41,804 nt of DNA from Bacteroidota bacterium (GTDB lineage: Bacteria; Bacteroidota; Bacteroidia; Cytophagales; Cyclobacteriaceae): NCBI GenBank assembly GCA_016178785.1, contig JACOSO010000093.1, positions 1-41,804 on the forward strand, in the 5' to 3' direction. This document shows positions 17,372 to 24,073 of the stretch, piece by piece (position 1 is the first letter of the stretch; the number at the start of each line of letters is the position of its first letter). The notes beneath the pieces are model-generated. The model did no database searches and had not been told where the DNA came from. It worked only from the letters and a program-made list of their open reading frames with translations. The translations under genes were made by a program, and so were the position numbers.

Positions 17372-18874
17372 ATGCTCAAACTCCTTTCCTCACAACAAAT
17401 AAAGGAACTCGATCAATTCACCATTGGGAGCGAGCCAATCGCCCCTATTGATCTGATGGAACGGGCTTGTCATGCATTCGTTCACTGGTTTGTACAGCAT
17501 GTTCGGATGGAGAAAAAAATCGGGATCATTTGCGGAACCGGCAACAATGGCGGTGATGGTCTTGGCATAGCTCGAATGTTGAATGAGCGAGGTTATTCTG
17601 TAAACGTCTGGATTGTGCGAGGGGAAATGAATGAAACCGAAAGCTTTAAGACAAATTTAAAAAGGCTTCCCGAAAAAATTTCGCCCTTTGAAATTACTAA
17701 GCCAACTGATCGCGGATTATTTAAAGAATGTGATGTCTTAGTCGATGCGATTTTGGGGTCGGGTCTTTCACGGCAGACAGAAGGAATTTATGCACAAGTC
17801 ATTTCCTTCATTAATCAAACCGAAGCTTTGCGAATAGCGGTTGATATCCCTTCAGGCTTGTTTGCCGATTCTTATTCGGAGGGAGAAATTGTTCAGGCCG
17901 ATCGCACCATTTCTTTTCAATTGCCCAAATTGGCCTTCCTGTTTGCAGAAAATTACAAGTATGTTGGCGATTGGCATTTGGTCGATATTGGACTTAGTAA
18001 AGAGTATATCCACGATGCTTCCGCTCAAAATTTTTTGGTCAATGCCAAAAGTGTCAAGAAAATTATCAGGCCTCGCGAAAAGTTTTCGCACAAAGGAACC
18101 TATGGCCATGCTCTTTTGGTTTCAGGATCATTTGGTAAAATGGGTGCTTGCGTTTTGGCTGCCAAAGCCGCTCTACGCTCCGGCTTGGGACTGCTGACTG
18201 TTCACGTTCCGTCTTCGGGATATTCTATTATTCAAACTTCTGTTCCCGAAGCAATGGCTTCAATTGACCCTGAAGAAAATTATTTTTCATCTGTTCCTGA
18301 AAACCTGAGTTATTCCACGATTGGAATTGGTCCAGGGATAGGAACGGATTCAGAGACAATAAACGCATTCGCGAAAGCTTTGAAACAATTCAAAAGGCCC
18401 ATGGTGATTGATGCCGATGCGCTAAATATTCTTTCTCAAAATAAGGAACTCATCGAACTTATTCCTGAAGGGAGTATCCTCACGCCTCATCCCAAAGAAT
18501 TTCAACGACTTGCAGGGGATTGGGTAACTGACTTTGATCGACTTGAATTGCTCCGAAGTTTTTCTTCGAAAATAAAATCAGTAGTTGTTTTAAAGGGTGC
18601 TTACTCTTCGATTGCTTCTCCGGATGGGAAAGTCTATTTCAACTCAACAGGCAATGCAGGCATGGCAACCGGAGGAAGTGGCGATGTACTCACAGGCATC
18701 CTTACGGGCCTTTTATCGCAAGGCTATTCTTCAATAGATGCATCAATTCTTGGTGTATATGTGCACGGCTTATCGGGAGATCTGGCCGCTGCTGACCTTG
18801 GTATGGATTCACTCATTGCGGGTGATTTAATTGAGTTTCTACCCTATGCATTCAAAAAAATGCACTACGCCTAA
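17372..18874 (+). CDS. nnr: Bifunctional NAD(P)H-hydrate epimerase/dehydratase
   Basis: From ATG 17372 (MLKLLSSQQIKELDQF) the protein has 500 residues; the longer frame from 17264 runs into the antitoxin gene and lacks similarity. The N-terminal half is the YjeF_N epimerase domain, with IGICGTGNNGGDGLGIARML and VDIPSGLFAD. The C-terminal half is the ADP/ATP-dependent dehydratase with the ribokinase-like fold: GTYGHALLVSGSFGKMGA, VIDADALNIL, LTPHPKEFQRL and the nucleotide-binding NAGMATGGSGDVLTGI. Together they repair NADHX and NADPHX, damaged forms of the cofactors, in the cytoplasm. Fusion of both domains is common in bacteria. Confidence 0.97.
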   Translation: MLKLLSSQQIKELDQFTIGSEPIAPIDLMERACHAFVHWFVQHVRMEKKIGIICGTGNNGGDGLGIARMLNERGYSVNVWIVRGEMNETESFKTNLKRLPEKISPFEITKPTDRGLFKECDVLVDAILGSGLSRQTEGIYAQVISFINQTEALRIAVDIPSGLFADSYSEGEIVQADRTISFQLPKLAFLFAENYKYVGDWHLVDIGLSKEYIHDASAQNFLVNAKSVKKIIRPREKFSHKGTYGHALLVSGSFGKMGACVLAAKAALRSGLGLLTVHVPSSGYSIIQTSVPEAMASIDPEENYFSSVPENLSYSTIGIGPGIGTDSETINAFAKALKQFKRPMVIDADALNILSQNKELIELIPEGSILTPHPKEFQRLAGDWVTDFDRLELLRSFSSKIKSVVVLKGAYSSIASPDGKVYFNSTGNAGMATGGSGDVLTGILTGLLSQGYSSIDASILGVYVHGLSGDLAAADLGMDSLIAGDLIEFLPYAFKKMHYA

Positions 18875-18919
18875 CGGTCTCTGGTCGAAAATATTGCCGC
18901 CTTTTTAAACTTTTGGCCT

Positions 18920-18927
18920 TAGGTTTG
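18920..18927 (+). promoter_or_regulatory. Candidate -7 promoter element for the T9SS-tail gene
   Basis: TAGGTTTG matches the TANNTTTG -7 consensus and lies 45 bases before the ATG at 18972. The best upstream TTG (18894-18896) is 23 bases away, longer than ideal, so only the -7 part is convincing. Confidence 0.35.
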
Positions 18928-18971
18928 CATCTAAACGCTAAAGAATGACGTAAAAGTCAAAAGACCCCGGA

Positions 18972-19313
18972 ATGAAAATTACTCTACTTGCTCTATTAGT
19001 CTTGATTGGTTCGCAAGCCCTTGCTCAAAACCATGACGAAAATTTTCGTTCGGGCGACCCTGCCAAATCTGTTCAGGTCTACCCCAACCCAGCTACTGAT
19101 TATCTTACCTTAAAATTCGAAACACCCATTGCTAAAACCGTAAAACTTGAATTTCATACGATTATCGGGACAACCATTGAATTAGAGCGTGAACCAATTG
19201 ATGAATTCGAAGTCAGGGTAAAAGTGAAGGACTTGTCTACCGGCTACTATATTATAGGAGTTCACGATACTCAAAGCGGTTCACGAGCGATTCATAAATT
19301 CCTGAAAAAGTAA
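18972..19313 (+). CDS. Tiny secreted protein made of a T9SS type A sorting domain
   Basis: The 113-residue protein has a signal peptide (MKITLLALLVLIGSQALAQ) and about 15 linker residues, then a C-terminal domain of the Por-secretion type: SVQVYPNPATDYLTLKF, a middle strand VKLEFHTIIG and the end STGYYIIGVHDTQSGSRAIHKFLKK. In larger proteins this domain directs cargo through the T9SS and is cleaved on anchoring. Here there is almost nothing besides the signal and the domain. It may be a free-standing surface beta-sandwich or a decoy for the sorting machinery. A hairpin follows the stop. Confidence 0.88.
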   Translation: MKITLLALLVLIGSQALAQNHDENFRSGDPAKSVQVYPNPATDYLTLKFETPIAKTVKLEFHTIIGTTIELEREPIDEFEVRVKVKDLSTGYYIIGVHDTQSGSRAIHKFLKK

Positions 19314-19328
19314 TTTCTCTTTATTTAC

Positions 19329-19355
19329 TTTGGAGTCTCAACTCCAAATTTCTTC
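19329..19355 (+). terminator. Hairpin between the T9SS-tail gene and rsmG (probable terminator)
   Basis: TTTGGAGT (19329-19336) and ACTCCAAA (19341-19348) form a perfect eight-pair stem with a CTCA loop, followed by TTTCTT. It is 15 bases after the upstream stop. Because it ends only about ten bases before the rsmG TTG start, it could also act in the rsmG leader. Confidence 0.55.
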
Positions 19356-19358
19356 CCC

Positions 19359-19991
19359 TTGCAAGACGCATCTGCCGTATTCCATTATTTCAATAACCTA
19401 AGTGAGACTCAACAAAAGCAGTTTGCTCAGCTTGGTGATCTTTACAAGGAATGGAATGAGAGGATCAATGTAGTTTCGCGCAAAGACATTGAAAATATTT
19501 ATACCAATCACGTGCTTCACTCCCTTGGCATTGCCAAAGTGATGGGCTTCAACAAAAGCGCTCAAGTGATGGATGTGGGCACAGGCGGTGGTTTTCCGGG
19601 AATTCCCTTAGCCATTCTTTTTCCTGAAGCTGAATTTTATTTAATCGATTCAATTGGGAAAAAAATCACGGTAGTGAAAGAAGTTGCCGCTGCACTAAAT
19701 TTGAAAAACGTCAGAGCTGAGCAAATTAGAGCTGAGCAAGTGAAGCAGAAATTTGACTTTGTGGTGAGTCGTGCCGTAACCAGGATGAAAGAATTTTACG
19801 GATGGACTCGCAACACTATAAAACCAAAATCGGTGCACAAATTGGATAATGGAATTCTTTATTTGAAAGGCGGAGATTTGGATGAAGAACTCAACGAATT
19901 GAAAAAGCCTTATAGCTTGTATGACCTGTCAGATTATTTCAAGGAAGAATACTTTGAAACGAAGAAAGTAGTTTACGTGCCCATTCATTAA
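19359..19991 (+). CDS. rsmG: 16S rRNA (guanine527-N7)-methyltransferase
   Basis: The 210-residue protein has the SAM-binding motif MDVGTGGGFPGIPLAILFP and the family elements YKEWNERINVVSRKDIENIYTNHVLHSL near the start, here quoted as WNERINVVSRKD, plus FDFVVSRAVTRM. It methylates G527 of 16S rRNA. The start must be TTG at 19359 (QDASAVFHYF follows): no ATG occurs in frame before the catalytic core. A TTG start together with the hairpin just upstream suggests weak translation. The small membrane protein gene follows after nine bases. Confidence 0.96.
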   Translation: MQDASAVFHYFNNLSETQQKQFAQLGDLYKEWNERINVVSRKDIENIYTNHVLHSLGIAKVMGFNKSAQVMDVGTGGGFPGIPLAILFPEAEFYLIDSIGKKITVVKEVAAALNLKNVRAEQIRAEQVKQKFDFVVSRAVTRMKEFYGWTRNTIKPKSVHKLDNGILYLKGGDLDEELNELKKPYSLYDLSDYFKEEYFETKKVVYVPIH

Positions 19992-20000
19992 AAAAAGAAT

Positions 20001-20186
20001 ATGATCACAGGAGGCATTTTTAAATTCTCAATCGGACTCATCGGTTTATCATTGGCCATTTTGATTCTTGTTTGGGGATTGATAAAAAAAGACAATAAAA
20101 AAATAAAAAGAGCCGCTATCGTTTTTATTGTTACTTGGGTTTTACTCCTCCTAATTGCATTGATTGAATTGATCCACGTGATTTAG
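20001..20186 (+). CDS. Small two-helix membrane protein, unknown
   Basis: This 61-residue protein has two hydrophobic helices, about 6-27 (FSIGLIGLSLAILILVWGL) and 38-60 (IVFIVTWVLLLLIALIELI), joined by a short Lys-rich loop KKDNKKIKR, which by the positive-inside rule is cytoplasmic. No family is recognised. It follows rsmG by nine bases and its stop overlaps the convergent fluC gene by four bases, so it is a real compact gene and not random. Confidence 0.7.
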   Translation: MITGGIFKFSIGLIGLSLAILILVWGLIKKDNKKIKRAAIVFIVTWVLLLLIALIELIHVI

Positions 20187-20566
20187 CTATTCTCTCCTAA
20201 ATAAATCCCTGCAAAAGTTCCCGTCAAACAAAGCACTAAACTCGAAATGATGTACACAAAAGTGGAAAGATGGAATCCACTTTGAATTAGTGTTAAGGTC
20301 TCCGCACTGAATGTTGAAAACGTGCTGAAGCCTCCGCAAAACCCAACCGTCCAGAATAAGCGTGCTGATGGAGAAATTAATTGCCGGTGATCAGCAATGC
20401 CTACTACAAATCCAAGCACCAAACACGCAACTACATTGACTGCCAACGTGCCGAAAGGAAAATGATGGTTGTGCCATGCATTAACCCACTTGCCCAGCAG
20501 GAAGCGAACGGTACTGCCTGCTCCTCCTCCGGCAAAAACCAAAACGATATCAAACAGTTTTCTCAT
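20183..20566 (-). CDS. fluC: Fluoride channel FluC (CrcB)
   Basis: The 127-residue protein has four membrane helices. Conserved parts are GGGAGSTVRFLLG near the start, the pore Asn region FGTLAVNVVACLVLG and the hallmark GFCGGFSTFSTFSAE, which holds the Phe and Thr/Ser residues lining the fluoride path and the Na+ site at the dimer centre. It exports fluoride as an antiparallel dimer. It begins two bases after plsC ends, so it is read from an upstream promoter; no separate leader exists that could hold a fluoride riboswitch. Confidence 0.97.
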   Translation of the reverse strand: MRKLFDIVLVFAGGGAGSTVRFLLGKWVNAWHNHHFPFGTLAVNVVACLVLGFVVGIADHRQLISPSARLFWTVGFCGGFSTFSTFSAETLTLIQSGFHLSTFVYIISSLVLCLTGTFAGIYLGENS

Positions 20567-20568
20567 GA

Positions 20569-21300
20569 TTAAGAATTTTGAGTGATCATTCCTTTCATCA
20601 CTTCAAAGGTTTGTTGTTTCAATCGGCTCACATCTGCTTGATCGGCTATGGGAATTTCAGGCGCGACAATTATTTTAATCAAACCCGGTCGCAAATTAAT
20701 TGTGCCCGGTGGCATCAATTTACCGGCTCCGATCACCACCAAAGGCAATACGGGCATTTGCGTATCAATTGCCAGTCGAAACGCGCCATCTTTAAACGGC
20801 TGCAAAATTTCCTTGCTCCGGTTTTGTGTTCCTTCAGCAAAAAGCAAAATGGAAATTCCATCACTCAGGATTTTTTTCAAACGGTCTAAGCTTTTGTGCT
20901 TGCTCTCGCGATCAGACCGATCGACAATTACAGTTGCGCCTCGGGCAATCAAGCCAAACACTGGTATCTTCAAAAGTTCTTTTTTTGCGAGCGGTCTGAA
21001 TTCACCCGGAATCAGCAAACGTATTCCCGGCAAGTCAAGAAATGAAGTGTGGTTGCTTACGTAAATATAAGATTGGCCTTTCCTAAAATTTTCGCGTCCA
21101 TGAAATTCATACCGGATAAAAGTGAGCCAGCTGAAAATCAGAGACCATATCCAAAGAAATTTATAACCGATCCAGCTGAATCTCCTCCCAAACAAAAATG
21201 GCAATGTAAGCCCCGGCAGAAAAAGCAACATAAAAAAAGTAAATACCATGAATACCCAAAAGGTGTAGAGGGTGCTGATTATTTTTCGAATGATCTTCAA
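20569..21300 (-). CDS. plsC: 1-acyl-sn-glycerol-3-phosphate acyltransferase
   Basis: The 243-residue protein has an N-terminal membrane segment (about 8-35), the catalytic HX4D motif in SNHTSFLD, the second acyltransferase block PLAKKELLKIPVFG, the glycerol-phosphate-binding EGTQNRS (in LLFAEGTQNRSKE) and the late block MPVLPLVVIGAGK. It makes phosphatidic acid from lysophosphatidic acid at the inner membrane. The gene lies 52 bases downstream of the PepSY-like gene and two bases upstream of fluC, so it may be on the tail of the iron-operon transcript or have its own promoter. Confidence 0.95.
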   Translation of the reverse strand: MKIIRKIISTLYTFWVFMVFTFFMLLFLPGLTLPFLFGRRFSWIGYKFLWIWSLIFSWLTFIRYEFHGRENFRKGQSYIYVSNHTSFLDLPGIRLLIPGEFRPLAKKELLKIPVFGLIARGATVIVDRSDRESKHKSLDRLKKILSDGISILLFAEGTQNRSKEILQPFKDGAFRLAIDTQMPVLPLVVIGAGKLMPPGTINLRPGLIKIIVAPEIPIADQADVSRLKQQTFEVMKGMITQNS

Positions 21301-21352
21301 GGTCTATTTTTTGCCGCAATATCTGAAAACCATTTCAGATGTCACAAGTGAT

Positions 21353-21604
21353 TTATTCCTCTTCGAGGAATTCACCAGTTTCGGAAAATTCCGCTGTAAT
21401 TTCTTTTCCGTCCATCTTAAACTCTGCCTCATAAATCACTTTGGAAGAGCCTTCTTTAATCCATTCCACGTTTGTAGCTGTTGGATATTTTTTTTCAAAG
21501 GAATCTTTTACTACTGTTGGAACCTGAGAGGCATCCAAATGTTTTTCAGAACATGCACTTGAAACTACAATCAGCGCGGCAACAAGAAATGTGGTTAGCT
21601 TCAT
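21353..21604 (-). CDS. Small secreted PepSY-like protein
   Basis: The 83-residue protein has a lipoprotein-like signal (MKLTTFLVAALIVVSSAC, Cys18) followed by one PepSY-like unit: VPTVVKDSFEKKYPTATNVEWIKEG and VIYEAEFKMDGKEITAEFSETGEFLEEE, of which YEAEFKMDGKE is the recognisable core. Such domains are periplasmic or surface and often bind peptides or inhibit enzymes; the precise role is unknown. It starts nine bases after the di-haem gene stop and so belongs to the iron-type operon. Confidence 0.85.
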   Translation of the reverse strand: MKLTTFLVAALIVVSSACSEKHLDASQVPTVVKDSFEKKYPTATNVEWIKEGSSKVIYEAEFKMDGKEITAEFSETGEFLEEE

Positions 21605-21613
21605 AGTTTTAAA

Positions 21614-22975
21614 TTAAAGTGATTCTATAAATTTAATAAGAGAATTTCTGTCTGCTGCACCCATCTTCAAAAATAATTGCTTCGAATTTTCTGCTTCGCC
21701 ACCATGCCACAAAATTGCCTCCGTCAGGTTTCTGGCGCGACCATCATGCAGAAAGTTGGTATGCCCGTTCACTATTTTTGTCAAACCAATTCCCCAGAGT
21801 GGAGCAGTTCGCCATTCACGTCCGTCAGCCAGATAATCCGGTCGGTTGTCGGCCAAGCCATCGCCCATATCGTGCAAAAGTAAATCAGTAAAAGGTCTGA
21901 TTGTTTGATTGGAAAGTTCGGCAATGGTGTGAGAGCCCGTTTGCATTTTGGGGGTGTGACAAGTGGCGCATTGAGCTTGCACAAACATGGTTTTACCCTT
22001 CATGACGGTAGCGTCTGAAACATTTCTTCGCGCAGGTGGCGCCAAGGTCTGGAGGTACACTGTTATTCCGCGGAGTTCTTCATCGCTCATTTCGGGACCA
22101 TGTGCCGTAACGTCTTGTGCTTGCCCCAAGCTCGTTTCATTTGGGAAGTAGGATGATGTGACTCCCATATCGTTGTTTGCCGCGGCTGCCGATTGCTGGA
22201 TGAGTGTAGGTTGTGAAGCTTTCCACCCAAATCGACCCAACATCATTTTGTCAGATGCGAAATCATATACGTAATTTGCTTTGCCTGATATTCCGTCACC
22301 ATTGGTATCGTTTTCATCGGCTAAATTCAAAATTGTTTTTTCAGAAACTGCTTCTAACAGGCCCAATCCAAAATTGGAGTTGGCAATGCGCGGAGAAATC
22401 ATTGCATTCACCGGAACCGGCATGTATGGATTCGTTATAGAATAGGTCGGTTGTTGCAAACTATAATCCGTGCCATCAGCGAATTTTCCTGAAATCTCAG
22501 TATATGAAATTTGAATTTCCATTTCAGGTTCAACGCCAAAAATGGAATGCGTTTGAATCTGCGTTCCAAAACCAGGCATCGCTGCTGGACCTCCACGAGC
22601 ATCGACACCGGGACTGCTAATTCGAAACAACAGTCCACCGAATGCACCTGCGTTGGTGAGGGGTTTCGCACGCCCGTCATTGTTATGACATGACACACAA
22701 GAAACATTATTAAACAGCGGACCCAAGCCGCCATTGATAAGTGCGGGAGGAGAAACAAATGTGGCTTCAAATGCAGCATCTCCCGCATTGTGTGCTTCTA
22801 AATTCGCTGCTGAAATGTTCGCAATTGGAAACGTGAAAGCTTTGCTCGTTTGATCAAACGAAGTGGTTGTGCCGCCAGCGTAGGCTTCATCGGCATCGTT
22901 TGACACCGTGGAAGTGGTCTCCGGTTCGCTGCAGGAAAAAAGGAGAACCGCTAAAATGAAAACGATCGGCCTCAT
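21614..22975 (-). CDS. Di-haem oxidoreductase-family lipoprotein (COG3488)
   Basis: The 453-residue protein has a lipoprotein signal with Cys15 (LLFSCSEPE). Two c-type haem sites are visible: CVSCHNNDGRAKPL in the N-terminal half and CATCHTPKMQTG in the C-terminal half, each CXXCH. The later segment WRTAPLWGIG and FLHDGRARNLTEAILWHGGEAE are typical of MauG/cytochrome-peroxidase-related proteins of this group. Proteins of this family are habitually coded beside imelysin proteins in iron-uptake loci, where redox handling of iron is presumed. The start overlaps the imelysin stop by four bases (ATGA), showing tight coupling. Confidence 0.93.
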   Translation of the reverse strand: MRPIVFILAVLLFSCSEPETTSTVSNDADEAYAGGTTTSFDQTSKAFTFPIANISAANLEAHNAGDAAFEATFVSPPALINGGLGPLFNNVSCVSCHNNDGRAKPLTNAGAFGGLLFRISSPGVDARGGPAAMPGFGTQIQTHSIFGVEPEMEIQISYTEISGKFADGTDYSLQQPTYSITNPYMPVPVNAMISPRIANSNFGLGLLEAVSEKTILNLADENDTNGDGISGKANYVYDFASDKMMLGRFGWKASQPTLIQQSAAAANNDMGVTSSYFPNETSLGQAQDVTAHGPEMSDEELRGITVYLQTLAPPARRNVSDATVMKGKTMFVQAQCATCHTPKMQTGSHTIAELSNQTIRPFTDLLLHDMGDGLADNRPDYLADGREWRTAPLWGIGLTKIVNGHTNFLHDGRARNLTEAILWHGGEAENSKQLFLKMGAADRNSLIKFIESL

Positions 22976-24060
22976 TCACCTATGCCCAAAACGCTGGTTA
23001 CATCAACACTGAGTAACTGGTTGAGCTTTCGCAACTCGTCCTGAAGATCTCTCAGTTGATTTTGCCTTGTAAAAATTCCCTGGTTCATTGAAGCAGGTTG
23101 GATCAGATCATAAAGGGCGAGGCAAAGTTTGAATTGGGTCAGCACTTTGTCGTTCACAGCAGGGTTTGCCTCAGCCACCAGGTTGCTTATGCTTTTGTCA
23201 GCCACTACATTTCCGTATTTGCCTGAGTATGCGACAAGCACTCCGGTGATATTGTTTCGAAAGTCGTGATAAGAATAGTCAGAAAAGCGCGATTCCAAAT
23301 AATCGATGCTTTGTTTTGTCAAAGGATCTTCAATTTTTGCGTCAGGCAATTCGGTCATGATATCTGTCATCGCACCTAATACTTCGGCTAATGCAGTCGC
23401 GGCCGTGGGGTAGCTTGAATTTCCCTGTCCTCCATTTTTAAAATCGTCATAAAAACTATTAGCCACATTGGGGATCCACCTTGTTTTCAGTAAATCAGAT
23501 TGCGATTTCAAGTCGGCAACGAGCAAATTGATCAGTTGATATTCACGTGTTGAAAAATCACCAAAGGTCTTTGCTCCGTTTCTTCCGAAGAGCAGATATT
23601 CAATGGCGTGAAATCCTCTGGTATTGGTCGCCATCTGCGACACAAATTGCGCATTCAGTGTTTGGTTGGAGGCAAGAATGGAATTGATTGAATTGATATC
23701 CATTGGCCAATCGTCTGTGTTGCCATCAATGCCATCATTCCCCACAGGGCCAAACCCGAAACTCTCGTTGCTTTCCCATGGGTCGCGCGCTTGTTTCCAT
23801 TTGGTCTGTACATCGGCAAGCGTATTAGCCGAAGGTGAAGCGATGAACCTTTTGGTAGAATTTTTTAAGCTGTCAGTGAACGTTGACCAATCCGTAATAA
23901 TTGCCTTTTCAATATCAGCCAATCCCTGAAGTACCTGAGATTGATCTTCATCCAACGCGAAACGTTTAATCGTAATGTTGTCAAACTCGCTCTTGCAAGC
24001 GCCCATTGATATTAATAAAATGGCTGCAAAAACTTTGGTATAGTTTATTGTGATTTTCAC
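22972..24060 (-). CDS. Imelysin (IrpA/EfeO-like M75) family protein
   Basis: The 362-residue protein has a signal with a lipobox-like MGACKSE (Cys22). The family hallmark GXHXXE is present in TRGFHAIEYLLFG. A second imelysin block is WKQARDPWESNESFGFGP. Imelysin-domain proteins are envelope iron-binding or iron-handling proteins rather than proven peptidases. It begins 13 bases after the TonB receptor stop and overlaps the di-haem gene, placing it in the middle of the four-gene unit. Confidence 0.94.
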   Translation of the reverse strand: MKITINYTKVFAAILLISMGACKSEFDNITIKRFALDEDQSQVLQGLADIEKAIITDWSTFTDSLKNSTKRFIASPSANTLADVQTKWKQARDPWESNESFGFGPVGNDGIDGNTDDWPMDINSINSILASNQTLNAQFVSQMATNTRGFHAIEYLLFGRNGAKTFGDFSTREYQLINLLVADLKSQSDLLKTRWIPNVANSFYDDFKNGGQGNSSYPTAATALAEVLGAMTDIMTELPDAKIEDPLTKQSIDYLESRFSDYSYHDFRNNITGVLVAYSGKYGNVVADKSISNLVAEANPAVNDKVLTQFKLCLALYDLIQPASMNQGIFTRQNQLRDLQDELRKLNQLLSVDVTSVLGIGE

Positions 24061-24073
24061 TTTAATTTAGCTT

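Noticed and set aside
17302..17379. Longer N-terminus for the antitoxin
   Set aside because: It crosses the palindrome and -7 element and lacks family similarity; starts at 17301 or 17280 fit better.
20567..20568. Fluoride riboswitch before fluC
   Set aside because: Only two bases separate plsC and fluC, so there is no leader to hold one.
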